Of a DNA stretch of 64,000 bases, positions 9,496 to 18,173 are shown one piece after another (the stretch's first letter is position 1; every line of letters starts with the position of its first letter). The notes beneath the pieces are model-generated. The model did no database searches, was not told where the DNA came from, and saw only the letters and a program-made list of their open reading frames with translations. This DNA is from Dechloromonas sp. TW-R-39-2 (GTDB taxonomy: Bacteria; Pseudomonadota; Gammaproteobacteria; Burkholderiales; Rhodocyclaceae), in contig NZ_CP045202.1 in assembly GCF_016864195.1 (NCBI RefSeq), positions 1,457,001 to 1,521,000 on the forward strand, written 5' to 3'. The translations under genes were made by a program, and so were the position numbers.

Positions 9496-9923
9496 TGACT
9501 ACTGTTCGTTCCGATAGCTTCCTGACGCTGCACTACCGCATTACCACGCTCGAGGGCGAGGAATTTCTGTCGACTTTCGACATGAGCCCGGCAACCTTGC
9601 AGATGGGTAGCGGCCAGTTGGCGGAAAATCTGGAGTCCGTACTCATCGGGCTGCCGGCGCATGAGCGCTTTGTTTTCCAGCTGGAGCCGAACGAGGCTTT
9701 CGGTCAGCATAATTCGCGTCTGGTCGAGCGCATTGCCCGGGCCGGTCTGCCGGCCGGAATGGAACTCAAGGAGAATTCCGTCGTCGAATTCACCGCCCCT
9801 AACGGTGGCACGTTTGCGGGCTTCCTGCGTGAGCTGGATGCAACGCATGGTTTGTTCGACTTCAATCACCCGATGGCTGGAAAAACGATCCGCTTCGAGG
9901 TGGAAATTATCGGAATCATGTAA
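9495..9923 (+). CDS. fkpB: FKBP-type peptidyl-prolyl isomerase (SlpA/FkpB)
   Basis: The 142-residue protein resembles SlpA/FkpB, a cytoplasmic FKBP-fold prolyl isomerase and chaperone. The chain goes LTLHYRITT, then MGSGQLAENLESVLIGL, then a flap-like insert domain around EPNEAFGQH, and closes with FDFNHPMAGKTIRFEVEII, typical of the SlyD/SlpA branch. It lacks the His-rich metal-binding tail of SlyD. The ATG overlaps the lspA stop, and the stop is immediately followed by the ispH start, so the three genes are translationally linked, in the order seen in E. coli. Confidence 0.92.
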   Translation: MTTVRSDSFLTLHYRITTLEGEEFLSTFDMSPATLQMGSGQLAENLESVLIGLPAHERFVFQLEPNEAFGQHNSRLVERIARAGLPAGMELKENSVVEFTAPNGGTFAGFLRELDATHGLFDFNHPMAGKTIRFEVEIIGIM

Positions 9924-10850
9924 ATGCAGGTCATTCTTGCCAATCCCCGTGGCTTCTGTGCTGGTGTCGAGCGGGCTATTGCTATTGTCGAACGGGCGCT
10001 TCAGAAATTTGGTGCGCCGATCTATGTGCGGCATGAGGTCGTGCATAACAAGTTCGTCTGCGATGACTTGCGTGCCAAAGGCGCCGTGTTCATCGAGGAA
10101 CTCAATGAAGTGCCGTCCGGCAGCACGGTGATTTTCAGTGCCCACGGTGTTTCAAAGGCCGTGCGTGACGAGGCTGAAACGCGCGGGCTCAAAGTGTTTG
10201 ATGCAACGTGTCCTTTGGTCACCAAGGTGCACGTCGAGGTCGGCAAGATGCGCCACCAGGCCCGTGAGGTGGTCATGATCGGCCACAAGGGGCATCCCGA
10301 AGTTGAGGGAACCATGGGGCAGAGTAAGGATGGCATGTATCTGGTGGAAACGGCGGACGATGTCCGTCGCCTCAAGGTCAATTCACCGGACCAGCTTTCC
10401 TTTGTGACCCAGACGACCCTGTCGGTTGATGATGCCTCGGTCGTGATCGATGCCCTCAGGGCTCAGTTCCCGGAGGTTCAGGGGCCGAAAAAGGATGATA
10501 TTTGTTACGCGACGCAAAATCGTCAGGACGCCGTCAAGGCGCTGACCGAGCAGTGTGACATGCTGATCGTTGTGGGCAGTCCGAACAGTTCCAATTCTCG
10601 TCGCCTCAAGGAAGTGGCGTTGGCTCGTGGGGTTGATGCCTACCTGGTCGATGGGCCCGAGGAAATTTCGGCCGATTGGCTGCTCGGCAAATCACGGGTT
10701 GGCGTGACCGCAGGCGCTTCCGCCCCGGAAATTCTCGTCGAGCGCGTGGTTGATCGCGTCAAGCTGCTGACCGGGGCGTCGGTTGAGCAACTGGCGGGTG
10801 TCGAAGAGGGGGTGTCGTTCCCCTTGCCGAAGGAATTGCTTGCTGGTTGA
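9924..10850 (+). CDS. ispH: 4-hydroxy-3-methylbut-2-enyl diphosphate reductase
   Basis: IspH (LytB) is the last enzyme of the methylerythritol phosphate route, reducing HMBPP to IPP and DMAPP with a 4Fe-4S cluster. The 308-residue protein has the three cluster cysteines at expected places: Cys12 ([12 protein letters not shown]), Cys96 ([11 protein letters not shown]) and Cys194 ([11 protein letters not shown]). [11 protein letters not shown] is the conserved diphosphate-binding stretch. It is the last gene of the ribF-ileS-lspA-fkpB-ispH run. No clear intrinsic terminator follows in the 136 bases before rpsT, so read-through into rpsT is possible. Confidence 0.97.
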   Translation: MQVILANPRGFCAGVERAIAIVERALQKFGAPIYVRHEVVHNKFVCDDLRAKGAVFIEELNEVPSGSTVIFSAHGVSKAVRDEAETRGLKVFDATCPLVTKVHVEVGKMRHQAREVVMIGHKGHPEVEGTMGQSKDGMYLVETADDVRRLKVNSPDQLSFVTQTTLSVDDASVVIDALRAQFPEVQGPKKDDICYATQNRQDAVKALTEQCDMLIVVGSPNSSNSRRLKEVALARGVDAYLVDGPEEISADWLLGKSRVGVTAGASAPEILVERVVDRVKLLTGASVEQLAGVEEGVSFPLPKELLAG

Positions 10851-10921
10851 GGGAGGGCGGTTTTCTCATCCGGGATGGATTGGCATCACTTCAATGCGAA
10901 CATCTAGCTGTGATTTTTTGC

Positions 10922-10951
10922 TTGATTGTCGATCCGGTTTTACTCTATAAT
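10922..10951 (+). promoter_or_regulatory. Sigma-70 promoter of rpsT
   Basis: TTGATT (10922-10927) and TATAAT (10946-10951) are separated by 18 bases, a near-consensus housekeeping promoter. It lies 35 bases before the rpsT ATG, fitting a strong ribosomal protein promoter. Confidence 0.75.
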
Positions 10952-10986
10952 CCTCGTTTTACTTTTCACCGTCTTTCGGAAACTTT

Positions 10987-11256
10987 ATGGCCAATAGCGC
11001 ACAAGCCCGCAAGCGCGCCCGTCAAGCTGACAAGCAGCGCTCCCACAACGCCAGCCTGCGTTCGACCCTGCGTACCGCGATCAAGCGTGTTCGTCAGGCG
11101 ATCGAAGCCGGTGACAAGGCCGCCGCTCAGGGTGTCTTCCAGACCTCCGTCGCCGTGCTTGATCGCATCGCTGACAAGAAAATCATCCACAAGAACAAGG
11201 CTTCTCGTACCAAGAGCCGCCTGTCTGCACAGATCAAGGCACTTGCTGCAGCCTGA
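10987..11256 (+). CDS. rpsT: 30S ribosomal protein S20
   Basis: S20 is a primary binding protein of the 16S rRNA body. The 89-residue, very basic protein begins [13 protein letters not shown] and has the S20 pattern of three helices rich in Lys, Arg and Ala ([15 protein letters not shown], then [12 protein letters not shown]). It has its own promoter and terminator and is monocistronic. In E. coli rpsT lies just upstream of ribF; here it lies downstream of ispH on the same strand. Confidence 0.98.
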   Translation: MANSAQARKRARQADKQRSHNASLRSTLRTAIKRVRQAIEAGDKAAAQGVFQTSVAVLDRIADKKIIHKNKASRTKSRLSAQIKALAAA

Positions 11257-11281
11257 TCCTGCTGGTGGTTGAAATAAAAAT

Positions 11282-11303
11282 GGCACCTTCGGGTGCCTTT
11301 TTT
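11282..11303 (+). terminator. Intrinsic terminator of rpsT
   Basis: GGCACC, a TTCG tetraloop and GGTGCC are followed by six Ts. It begins 26 bases after the rpsT stop. Confidence 0.9.
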
Positions 11304-11347
11304 GTTTCTGGTGTTTTAACGCCGGATTTACCGGGTCTTGCGATGTT

Positions 11348-11656
11348 TTAGCTGGCGCTTTTCTTGTCTTCCAGCGAACAGACGCCATCGATGATTTGCA
11401 GGTCGTTGTCCTGGGCAAAATTCAGCATGAAGCGGTAGGCCATCGGCTCGATTTCGCCGAGACGGCCATCGACGAAAACAGCTTTTTCGCCGTTGTAGTC
11501 ACCTGGGCCGACGTAAGGGGAGTATTTCATCTTGCGTTCTGCGCCGAAGGCTGACATCACGCCACAGAGTCGTTCGGCCCAGTCGCTGGGGCGGAATTTG
11601 CGTCCCTGTTTGGTCAGGCCAACAATGATGAAGGTGGTCGATTCTTGTATTGTCAT
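11348..11656 (-). CDS. DUF3579 family protein
   Basis: A 102-residue cytoplasmic protein resembling the DUF3579 family (PF12112) of beta- and gammaproteobacteria. Recognisable stretches are FRPSDWAERLCGVMSAFG, KMKYSPYVGP and EPMAYRFMLNFAQDNDLQ. Function is unknown. The open frame continues 68 codons upstream, but MTIQEST fits the family's N-terminus and the upstream part has no family resemblance. It converges with rpsT behind the rpsT terminator and diverges from the small gene at 11838. Confidence 0.75.
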   Translation of the reverse strand: MTIQESTTFIIVGLTKQGRKFRPSDWAERLCGVMSAFGAERKMKYSPYVGPGDYNGEKAVFVDGRLGEIEPMAYRFMLNFAQDNDLQIIDGVCSLEDKKSAS

Positions 11657-11777
11657 TGTTCTACTCTGCGTTAGCGGGCGTTGCGACCTCTGGTTGCCGC
11701 ATTCTAGCAGAAGCCTTCCGGCTGTGGCGTACTTGCCATCTTGAGGGGTAAAACTTCTTTTCCCTGAATGCGATACG

Positions 11778-11806
11778 TTGTTTTTCCAGAAACGCTTGCA
11801 TATACT
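11778..11806 (+). promoter_or_regulatory. Candidate sigma-70 promoter of the 76-residue gene
   Basis: TTGTTT (11778-11783) and TATACT (11801-11806) are 17 bases apart and end 31 bases before the ATG at 11838. Hexamers and spacing are good, which supports the small gene being real. Confidence 0.6.
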
Positions 11807-11837
11807 GGCCCTATCGCTTTGATCTGATGGGGGTTCT

Positions 11838-12068
11838 ATGCTGGCTTCCTCGATTACCAAGTATCACTTCCGCATCCGTACGCGCACCGGGGCGATCGTC
11901 GAAAATCTTGCCATTTTTGGCAAGTCAGAAGATGAGGCTGGCTGTAAGTTGCGTCAAATGTACAAGGATTGCGAAATTCTGGATTGCCAACTGGTGCAGT
12001 CCAGTGTTCTAGGTCGCGGCAGTCATCTGAATTACGAGGATGTCGTTGACCTGATCATTTCAGCTTGA
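11838..12068 (+). CDS. Small conserved-looking protein of unknown function
   Basis: A 76-residue protein I cannot assign. It has a well-placed GGGGG ribosome binding site and a promoter-like sequence upstream, so it is likely a real gene. Composition is that of a folded cytoplasmic protein: a beta-rich start (YHFRIRTRTGAIVENLAIFG), a helix-like KSEDEAGCKLRQMYKD, two more cysteines (CEILDCQL) and an acidic end. There is no signal peptide or membrane segment. The stop is one base from the end of the convergent ParA-like gene. The pattern resembles small proteins that correct or modify a partner, but that is only an impression. Confidence 0.6.
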   Translation: MLASSITKYHFRIRTRTGAIVENLAIFGKSEDEAGCKLRQMYKDCEILDCQLVQSSVLGRGSHLNYEDVVDLIISA

Positions 12069-12069
12069 G

Positions 12070-12831
12070 CTACAAATCGCTGCGGTCGACCAGTTCAGCC
12101 AGCAGGTTTTTATAGTCATGGGCACCCGAGCTTGATGCATTGTGGCGGAAAACATCCTGATTCAGGGATGGGCTCTCCGCAACAGCGACGTTTTCTGCAA
12201 TCACCGTTTCGAGGACGTCGGTGCCGTAGCGCTCACGCAATTTGTTGCGTACATCGTCACTCATGCGCCGCCGCCGGTCAAACCGGGTTAGCAGGTAACG
12301 ACGCTCGACACGACGTTTGAGAACGGGTTCGAGTACCTGCAGGGTGCGGGTGATGTGGTCGGCTGCCTGCAGGGATAGATAGTCCGTCGAGATCGGGATC
12401 AGAAGACGGTCGCAGGCAAAAATGGCATTGAGCGCCAGGACGCCAATGTAGGGGCAGCAATCAATGATGCAATGGCGTGGAGCGGTGGTGCTTTCGAGTT
12501 GTTCCAGGCCGTGTCTGAGCTTGTTGAGAATGGCCGGGCCCTTGCCGAAGATCGAGTCGACCTTGATCAGTTGCTGGTGTGCGGGGATCAGTTGGCCAAT
12601 GTGCTCCCAGTCAAGTTCCAGTTGGTCGAGTCCACGCAGATCCTGATAAAAGGCAAACAGGCTGCGATTGGCTTCCATCGGAGCTTGGCCGTGAATACTC
12701 GAAAGGTGCCCCTGGGGGTCAAGATCAAGCAGCAACGGAGGCGTGCCGGCACGGTTCAGCGCAGCGCCGAGATTGAGTGCAGTCGTTGTTTTTCCAACGC
12801 CGCCTTTCTGGTTGAATATGGCAATACGCAT
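12070..12831 (-). CDS. Orphan ParA/MinD-type ATPase
   Basis: A 253-residue P-loop ATPase with the deviant Walker A motif KGGVGKTT (9-16), whose first lysine marks the ParA/MinD superfamily. DLDPQG (Walker A' region) and CIIDCCPYIG (Walker B) follow. It lacks an N-terminal DNA-binding domain and is shorter than plasmid ParA proteins, and no parB or centromere-like repeats are nearby. It is therefore more likely to position a cellular complex than to segregate the chromosome. The cargo cannot be told from context: its neighbours are an unknown 76-residue gene (convergent) and argD (divergent). Confidence 0.8.
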   Translation of the reverse strand: MRIAIFNQKGGVGKTTTALNLGAALNRAGTPPLLLDLDPQGHLSSIHGQAPMEANRSLFAFYQDLRGLDQLELDWEHIGQLIPAHQQLIKVDSIFGKGPAILNKLRHGLEQLESTTAPRHCIIDCCPYIGVLALNAIFACDRLLIPISTDYLSLQAADHITRTLQVLEPVLKRRVERRYLLTRFDRRRRMSDDVRNKLRERYGTDVLETVIAENVAVAESPSLNQDVFRHNASSSGAHDYKNLLAELVDRSDL

Positions 12832-12893
12832 GGTCTGGTCGTTCTATACAAGGCTCTATTTTTCACTTAACATTCAGCTTTCTGCAACTCTTT

Positions 12894-12955
12894 CGGGAAT
12901 ATTTCCCGTTTGAGGGGTAGTCGTTCTGGCGGCGATGGCCGCCGTTTTCGTTTTT
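12894..12955 (+). promoter_or_regulatory. argD leader with two hairpins, the second terminator-like
   Basis: CGGGAA/TTCCCG (12894-12899 and 12903-12908) forms a first stem. GGCGGC/GCCGCC with loop GATG (12928-12943) forms a second, followed by the T-rich 12945-12955 directly before the argD ribosome binding site GGGG (12956-12959). A stem plus T-run inside a leader is the form of an attenuator. A 27-codon frame (12830-12913) ends between the hairpins. No known arginine-responsive element is recognised. Confidence 0.4.
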
Positions 12956-12968
12956 GGGGTCGATGACC

Positions 12969-14141
12969 ATGTCGCACGTCATGAATACCTATGCCCGGTT
13001 GCCGGTGACTTTCAGTCACGGTGAAGGCTGCCGGATGACCGATGTCGAAGGTCGGGAATATCTCGATGCTTTGTCCGGGATTGCTGTCTCCACGCTGGGC
13101 CATGCGCACCCGAAACTTGTTTCGGCGATTGCTGCACAAGCTGGACGCCTGCTGCATACCTCAAATCTGTATCAAATTCGCGAACAGGAACAACTCGCTG
13201 AGCGTCTCGCCGCAGTTTCCGGCATGCAGGAGATTTTTTTCTGCAATTCCGGCTGCGAAGCCAATGAGGCGGCCATCAAACTGGCCCGTTTTTACGGACA
13301 CAAGAAGGGGATTGAGTCGCCGACCATCATCGTGATGGAGAAGGCATTCCATGGCCGGACCATGGCCACTCTTTCCGCGACCGGCAACCGCAAGGCACAG
13401 GCTGGTTTCGAACCGCTGGTCTCTGGCTTCGTGCGTGTGCCTTACGATGATCTGGATGCCGTCAAGGCGGTCGCCGAACACAACAAGAATATCGTTGCCG
13501 TGATGCTTGAAATCGTTCAGGGCGAAGGTGGCATTCATCTGGCTTCTCTGGATTACCAGAAGAGCCTGCGCAAGTTGTGCGACGAACAAGGCTGGCTGTT
13601 GATCTGCGATGAAGTCCAGTGCGGCATGGCCCGGACCGGCAAATGGTTTGGCTATCAGCATGCCGGCATTCAGCCGGATATCGCAACACTGGCCAAGGGC
13701 CTGGGTTCCGGAGTGCCGATCGGTGCCTGCATGGCAAGCGGCAAGGCCGCAGGCCTGTTCGGGCCGGGTAACCACGGTTCCACTTTCGGTGGCAACCCGC
13801 TGGCTTGTACGGCAGCGCTGACGACGATCGATACCATCGAGCAGGATGGTCTGATGGCCAATGCCGAGCGTATCGGTGGGCTGATCCGGCAATGGATGGC
13901 TGAGGCACTGGCTGGCAGCAAGGGCGTCCAGGAAATTCGGGGTCATGGCCTGATGATCGGTATCGAACTGGATCGTCCCTGTGGCGAACTGGTTGAAAAA
14001 GCGATGGCGGCTGGTGTGCTGCTCAATGTCACGGCAGACAAGGTGGTTCGCTTGTTGCCGGCGCTGATTTTCAGCGAAAAAGAGGCGCGCGAGCTGGTTG
14101 ACCGCGTTGCTCCCCTCATCAAGGACTTCCTGGCGGCCTGA
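12969..14141 (+). CDS. argD: Acetylornithine aminotransferase
   Basis: ArgD converts N-acetylglutamate semialdehyde to N-acetylornithine (and may act in lysine synthesis) with pyridoxal phosphate. From ATG 12969 it has 390 residues. CNSGCEANEAAIK (92-104) is the cofactor phosphate region, CDEVQCGMARTGK (213-225) holds the cofactor-contacting Asp214, and LAKGLGSG has the Schiff-base Lys243. Earlier in-frame starts exist (TTG 12954, ATG 12963), but ATG 12969 has GGGG at the best spacing and matches the usual MSHVMNTYARLPV start. It is two bases from argF and opens the arginine run. Confidence 0.95.
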   Translation: MSHVMNTYARLPVTFSHGEGCRMTDVEGREYLDALSGIAVSTLGHAHPKLVSAIAAQAGRLLHTSNLYQIREQEQLAERLAAVSGMQEIFFCNSGCEANEAAIKLARFYGHKKGIESPTIIVMEKAFHGRTMATLSATGNRKAQAGFEPLVSGFVRVPYDDLDAVKAVAEHNKNIVAVMLEIVQGEGGIHLASLDYQKSLRKLCDEQGWLLICDEVQCGMARTGKWFGYQHAGIQPDIATLAKGLGSGVPIGACMASGKAAGLFGPGNHGSTFGGNPLACTAALTTIDTIEQDGLMANAERIGGLIRQWMAEALAGSKGVQEIRGHGLMIGIELDRPCGELVEKAMAAGVLLNVTADKVVRLLPALIFSEKEARELVDRVAPLIKDFLAA

Positions 14142-14143
14142 TT

Positions 14144-15067
14144 ATGGCGATCAAACATTTCCTGCAATTCAACGATTTTTCGCGCGACGAACTCGAATAC
14201 GTCTTCGAGCGTACGCGCTGCATCAAGAACCAGTTCAAGTCCTACCAGAAGTACTGGCCGCTGAGCGACCGTACGCTGGTCATGATTTTCGAAAAGGCCA
14301 GCACTCGCACGCGCCTGTCGTTCGAGGCCGGTATGCACCAGTTGGGTGGCGCCGCGATTTACCTGAACACGCGTGATTCCCAGTTGGGACGCGGCGAGCC
14401 GGTCGAGGATGCGGCACAGGTTATTTCGCGCATGAGCGATATCGTGATGATCCGTACCTTCGAGCAGGAGATCATCGAGCGTTTCGCCGCCAATTCCCGC
14501 GTGCCGGTGATCAATGGCCTGACCAACGAATACCATCCGTGCCAGATCCTGGCCGATATTTACACCTACATCGAGCATCGTGGCTGCATTCAGGGCAAGA
14601 CGGTGGCTTGGGTGGGTGATGCCAACAATATGTGCAACACCTGGCTGCAGGCGGCTGAAGTTCTTGATTTCAAGGTCAATGTCTCGACCCCGCCGGGCTA
14701 CGAGCTGCAGGCTGATCTGATCAAGGGCGTCAACGCTGCGCACTACGAGGTTTTTGCCGACCCGATGGATGCCTGTCGCGGTGCCGATCTGGTGACGACC
14801 GATGTGTGGACGTCGATGGGCTTCGAGGCCGAAAACGAAGCGCGCATGAAGGCTTTTGCCGACTGGTGTGTCGATGGCGACATGATGCGTATCGCCAACG
14901 AAGGCGCGGTGTTCATGCACTGCCTGCCGGCTCACCGTGGCGAGGAAGTCACTGCAGAAGTGATTGACGGGCCGCAATCCGTGGTCTGGGATGAGGCTGA
15001 AAATCGTCTGCACGTACAAAAAGCATTAATGGAATACCTGCTCCTGGGCAGGATTGAAACGAAGTAA
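14144..15067 (+). CDS. argF: Ornithine carbamoyltransferase
   Basis: This enzyme joins carbamoyl phosphate and ornithine to give citrulline. The 307-residue protein has the carbamoyl-phosphate motif STRTR at 53-57, HPCQILAD in the middle, and the ornithine-binding HCLPAHRG at 259-266. Length and motifs are those of the anabolic enzyme. It sits two bases after argD and ten before argG, so three successive arginine genes are almost certainly one transcript. Confidence 0.97.
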   Translation: MAIKHFLQFNDFSRDELEYVFERTRCIKNQFKSYQKYWPLSDRTLVMIFEKASTRTRLSFEAGMHQLGGAAIYLNTRDSQLGRGEPVEDAAQVISRMSDIVMIRTFEQEIIERFAANSRVPVINGLTNEYHPCQILADIYTYIEHRGCIQGKTVAWVGDANNMCNTWLQAAEVLDFKVNVSTPPGYELQADLIKGVNAAHYEVFADPMDACRGADLVTTDVWTSMGFEAENEARMKAFADWCVDGDMMRIANEGAVFMHCLPAHRGEEVTAEVIDGPQSVVWDEAENRLHVQKALMEYLLLGRIETK

Positions 15068-15077
15068 GGGAACAGAA

Positions 15078-16313
15078 ATGAGCGACGTCAAGAAAGTAGT
15101 GCTGGCCTATTCCGGTGGTCTCGATACCTCCGTGATCCTGAAATGGCTGCAGGATACCTACCAGTGTGAAGTGGTGACTTTCACCGCCGACCTTGGCCAG
15201 GGCGAAGAACTTGAGCCGGCACGCGCCAAGGCGCTGCAATTCGGCATCAAGCCGGAAAACATCTTCATCGACGACCTGCGCGAAGAGTTCGTGCGCGACT
15301 TCGTCTTCCCGATGTTCCGTTGCAATACGGTCTATGAAGGCGAGTACCTGCTCGGTACCTCGATTGCCCGTCCGCTGATCGCCAAGCGTCTGATCGAGAT
15401 CGTCAATGCCACCGGTGCCGATGCCATTTCGCACGGCGCAACCGGCAAGGGTAACGACCAGGTTCGTTTCGAGCTTGGCGCCTACGCGCTGAAGCCGGGC
15501 ATCAAAGTCATCGCCCCGTGGCGCGAGTGGGATCTGCTGTCCCGCGAGAAGCTGATGGCCTATGCCGAACAACATGGCATTCCGGTCGATATGAAGCACA
15601 AGCAGGGCGGTTCGCCGTACTCGATGGACGCCAACCTGCTGCACATCTCCTACGAAGGTCGTCACCTGGAAAACCCGGCGGCTGAAGCCGAAGAGTCGAT
15701 GTGGCGCTGGACGGTTTCCCCGGAAGCTGCGCCGGACAAGGCCGAATACCTCGATATCGAATACGAGAAGGGTGACATCGTCGGCCTGAACGGTCAGCGC
15801 ATGACGCCGGCCCAGGTGCTTGCCACGCTGAACAAGCTGGGTGGTCAGCATGGCATCGGCCGTCTCGATCTGGTCGAAAACCGCTACGTCGGCATGAAGT
15901 CGCGCGGCTGCTACGAAACCCCGGGCGGTACGATCATGCTGCGTGCCCACCGTGCCATCGAATCCGTCTGTCTCGACCGCGAAGTCGCCCACCTCAAGGA
16001 CGACCTGATGCCGCGTTACGCCAGCCTGGTGTACAACGGCTACTGGTGGAGCCCGGAACGCATCGCGCTGCAGACGCTGATCGACCACACGCAAAGCGTC
16101 GTCAACGGCTTCGTTCGCGTCAAGCTGTACAAGGGCAACGTTATCGTCGTTGGCCGTGATTCCAAGACCGATTCGCTGTTCGATCCGACCATCGCCACCT
16201 TCGAGGACGATGCCGGTGCCTACGACCAGAAGGATGCGGCCGGTTTCATCAAGCTCAACGCGCTGCGCCTGCGCATTGCCGCCAACCTGCGCGCCAAGAA
16301 CGGGAAGGCCTAA
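15078..16313 (+). CDS. argG: Argininosuccinate synthase
   Basis: ArgG condenses citrulline and aspartate using ATP. From ATG 15078 the protein has 411 residues, begins [18 protein letters not shown] with the PP-loop YSGGLDTS at 11-18, and contains the family stretches [13 protein letters not shown] and [11 protein letters not shown]. The frame is open eight codons further upstream into argF, but GGAACAG precedes the chosen ATG and the family start matches. argH is not in the window, so arginine genes are only partly clustered. Confidence 0.97.
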   Translation: MSDVKKVVLAYSGGLDTSVILKWLQDTYQCEVVTFTADLGQGEELEPARAKALQFGIKPENIFIDDLREEFVRDFVFPMFRCNTVYEGEYLLGTSIARPLIAKRLIEIVNATGADAISHGATGKGNDQVRFELGAYALKPGIKVIAPWREWDLLSREKLMAYAEQHGIPVDMKHKQGGSPYSMDANLLHISYEGRHLENPAAEAEESMWRWTVSPEAAPDKAEYLDIEYEKGDIVGLNGQRMTPAQVLATLNKLGGQHGIGRLDLVENRYVGMKSRGCYETPGGTIMLRAHRAIESVCLDREVAHLKDDLMPRYASLVYNGYWWSPERIALQTLIDHTQSVVNGFVRVKLYKGNVIVVGRDSKTDSLFDPTIATFEDDAGAYDQKDAAGFIKLNALRLRIAANLRAKNGKA

Positions 16314-16316
16314 GCG

Positions 16317-16541
16317 ATGGAAGGCAGCACTCTTTTTGGCCTGACCGAAGAACAGATTGCGGATTTCGGCTCAACCTGGGGTGTTGCCGCTTTCATCCTG
16401 TTCATGCTCTTCATCATTGGCGAGATCGCCTGGAAGTCGAAGGCTGGCAAGACCGGGACGTTTGTCCTGTTCTTCGTGCTGGCTTTCGGCATGGTCGGTT
16501 TTGTCGCCAAAGGCATCATTCAAAAACTCTGGGGTATTTAA
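16317..16541 (+). CDS. Small membrane protein, DUF2788 type
   Basis: A 74-residue protein with two predicted membrane helices (about 22-38 and 48-66) joined by the short basic loop KSKAGKTG. It resembles the DUF2788 family (PF10981) of betaproteobacteria. No function is known. It starts three bases after argG and its stop is immediately followed by ppnP, so it belongs to the arginine transcript, though nothing in it suggests a role in arginine metabolism. Confidence 0.65.
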   Translation: MEGSTLFGLTEEQIADFGSTWGVAAFILFMLFIIGEIAWKSKAGKTGTFVLFFVLAFGMVGFVAKGIIQKLWGI

Positions 16542-16859
16542 ATGTCGCAATACGACAACGTTTCCGTGGTCAAGAAGGCCAATGTTTATTTTGATGGCAA
16601 ATGTGTCAGCCACACCGTGGTGCTGGCTGATGGCACGAAGAAGACGGTCGGCGTGATCCTGCCGTCCGCGCTGACCTTCAACACCGGCGCGCCGGAAATC
16701 ATGGAAGGCGTCGGTGGCTCGTGCAAGGTCAAGCTCAAGGGCGAAACCGAATGGACGACCTGGGGCGAAGGCCAGTCCTTCAATGTGCCGGGCAACTCGT
16801 CTTTCGAGATTTCCGTCGCTGAAGGCGATGCTTACCACTACGTCTGTCATTTCGGGTAA
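16542..16859 (+). CDS. ppnP: Pyrimidine/purine nucleoside phosphorylase PpnP
   Basis: The 105-residue cupin-fold protein matches the PpnP/YaiE family (formerly DUF1255), which phosphorolyses several nucleosides to base and ribose-1-phosphate. Diagnostic stretches are [25 protein letters not shown], and [14 protein letters not shown] near the end. Length is normal. It follows the DUF2788 gene without a gap and precedes yajQ by five bases. Its link to arginine genes is probably just shared transcription. Confidence 0.88.
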   Translation: MSQYDNVSVVKKANVYFDGKCVSHTVVLADGTKKTVGVILPSALTFNTGAPEIMEGVGGSCKVKLKGETEWTTWGEGQSFNVPGNSSFEISVAEGDAYHYVCHFG

Positions 16860-16864
16860 GCGCC

Positions 16865-17359
16865 ATGCCGAGCTTTGACTTCACCTCCGAAGCGGATCTG
16901 GTGGCGTTGAAGAACGCCATCGACGTGACTGCGCGCCAGATCGACAATCGTTATGACTTCAAGGGCACCTCGGCCAAGGTCGAGTTGAACGAGAAGGACA
17001 AGGTCATCACCCTGTGGGGGGATTCTGATTTCCAGTTGGACCAGATCAGGGACCTGCTTTTCCCCGCCATGGAAAAGAAGGAAAAAGAGAGCGTCAAGCG
17101 CCTCGATCACCAGAAGGTGGTCAGCGTTTCAGGCAACAAGGTCAAGCAGGAAATGAAGATCAAGGACGGGATCGACAGCGATCTGGCCAAGAAGATCGTC
17201 AAGCTGATCAAGGATGGCAAGCTCAAGGTCCAGGCTGCCATCCAGGGCGATACCGTGCGTGTCACGGGCGCCAAGCGGGATGATCTGCAGGGTTGTATCG
17301 CGCTGATCACCAAGTCGATTACCGACTTCCCGATCAAGTACGGCAACTTCCGCGATTAA
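16865..17359 (+). CDS. yajQ: YajQ family nucleotide-binding protein
   Basis: A 164-residue protein of the YajQ family (DUF520), beginning MPSFDFTSEAD and containing NRYDFKGT and KDKVITLWGDSDFQ; it ends with DFPIKYGNFRD, as in close relatives. YajQ has two ferredoxin-like RNP domains. In Xanthomonas a homologue binds cyclic di-GMP and acts as an effector, and other members bind nucleotides or RNA. That is of note here because the window has several cyclic di-GMP genes, but binding by this protein is only inferred. It ends the argD run and is followed by two hairpins. Confidence 0.93.
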   Translation: MPSFDFTSEADLVALKNAIDVTARQIDNRYDFKGTSAKVELNEKDKVITLWGDSDFQLDQIRDLLFPAMEKKEKESVKRLDHQKVVSVSGNKVKQEMKIKDGIDSDLAKKIVKLIKDGKLKVQAAIQGDTVRVTGAKRDDLQGCIALITKSITDFPIKYGNFRD

Positions 17360-17361
17360 GG

Positions 17362-17391
17362 CTGGTTTTCGCGGTCGACCGCGAAAACCAG
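17362..17391. repeat. Perfect 30-base palindromic hairpin after yajQ
   Basis: The arms CTGGTTTTCGCG and CGCGAAAACCAG flank GTCGAC, so all 30 bases are self-complementary. It lies two bases after the yajQ stop and before a separate terminator. It may protect the 3' end of the argD-yajQ mRNA. Confidence 0.6.
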
Positions 17392-17398
17392 GTAAAAA

Positions 17399-17427
17399 CG
17401 GGCAGCCAGGCGCTGCCCGTTTTTTTT
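17399..17427 (+). terminator. Intrinsic terminator after yajQ (possibly bidirectional)
   Basis: CGGGCAG and CTGCCCG with a seven-base loop are followed by eight Ts (17420-17427). The opposite strand has five Ts after the stem, so it may also stop the convergent amidotransferase gene. Confidence 0.9.
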
Positions 17428-18148
17428 AGTCGGGTTGGCGAGACAGCCCCTTGATCCACACCGAGTAAAGCTGTTCGGACAGTTGGCGCATGCTTGGCAG
17501 GCGCAGGCTGATTTCGGCCAGTATCGTTGCCGGTGGCTGGACGCTGGGTTGATCACTGGCAGCGATGATTTCATTGACCCAGTCATCACACCAGGTGGTG
17601 ATCATTTCCGGCGTCATTTCAACATGGCACTGCATCCCGAGATGGGGGCCGAGCGCGAACATCTGGTTGGTGCAGTAATTCGTCGATAAAAGGCGTGTTG
17701 CCCCCGACGGCAGGCTGAATGTTTCTCCGTGCCAATGGAACACGGTGCTCTTTTCTCTGGCAAAACGGCCCAGCCAGTGTCGGGCAATATCGTCGTCCGC
17801 GGAAAAGGCTTCGCTCCAGCCGATTTCCTTGGCTGGATTGCGTGTCACAGCGCCACCCAGCGCTTTACTGATCAGTTGCCCGCCCAGGCAATGTCCAAGG
17901 ACCGGAATGTCGCTTGCAACGGCCTGGCGAATCAGTTCGCAGACGGGGGAAATCCAGGGAAGGGCATCGTTCACGCTCATCGGGCCGCCCATGAAGCACA
18001 GGCCGGAAAAGCCGTCGACCGTAGCAGGGACGGATTCGCCTTCATCAATGGCGATCAATGTCCATGGAATCCCTTGCTGTTCAAGGAATATGGCAAAATA
18101 GCCCGGACCTTCAGTTGGGGAGTGGCGAAAGATGGCGACAGGTTTCAT
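17426..18148 (-). CDS. Class I glutamine amidotransferase-like protein
   Basis: A 240-residue stand-alone GATase1 domain with the full triad: Cys87 in VLGHCLGGQ, His175 and Glu177 in GMQCHVEMTPE. The oxyanion strand is CFMGGPMSV. Proteins of this GMP-synthase-like subfamily hydrolyse gamma-glutamyl amides or supply ammonia to a partner; the substrate is unknown here. No synthetase partner is adjacent. It diverges from the retropepsin gene with only 25 bases between starts, so at least one promoter lies inside the other gene. Confidence 0.85.
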   Translation of the reverse strand: MKPVAIFRHSPTEGPGYFAIFLEQQGIPWTLIAIDEGESVPATVDGFSGLCFMGGPMSVNDALPWISPVCELIRQAVASDIPVLGHCLGGQLISKALGGAVTRNPAKEIGWSEAFSADDDIARHWLGRFAREKSTVFHWHGETFSLPSGATRLLSTNYCTNQMFALGPHLGMQCHVEMTPEMITTWCDDWVNEIIAASDQPSVQPPATILAEISLRLPSMRQLSEQLYSVWIKGLSRQPD

Positions 18149-18173
18149 GGCAGGACAAATGTCGGGAAAAGTG

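Noticed and set aside
10851..10921. Possible small RNA or terminator after ispH
   Set aside because: No stem with a T-run is visible; the sequence is accounted for as the rpsT promoter region.
12954..12968. Earlier starts of argD (TTG 12954, ATG 12963)
   Set aside because: They overlap or crowd the GGGG ribosome binding site; ATG 12969 has normal spacing and the family N-terminus.
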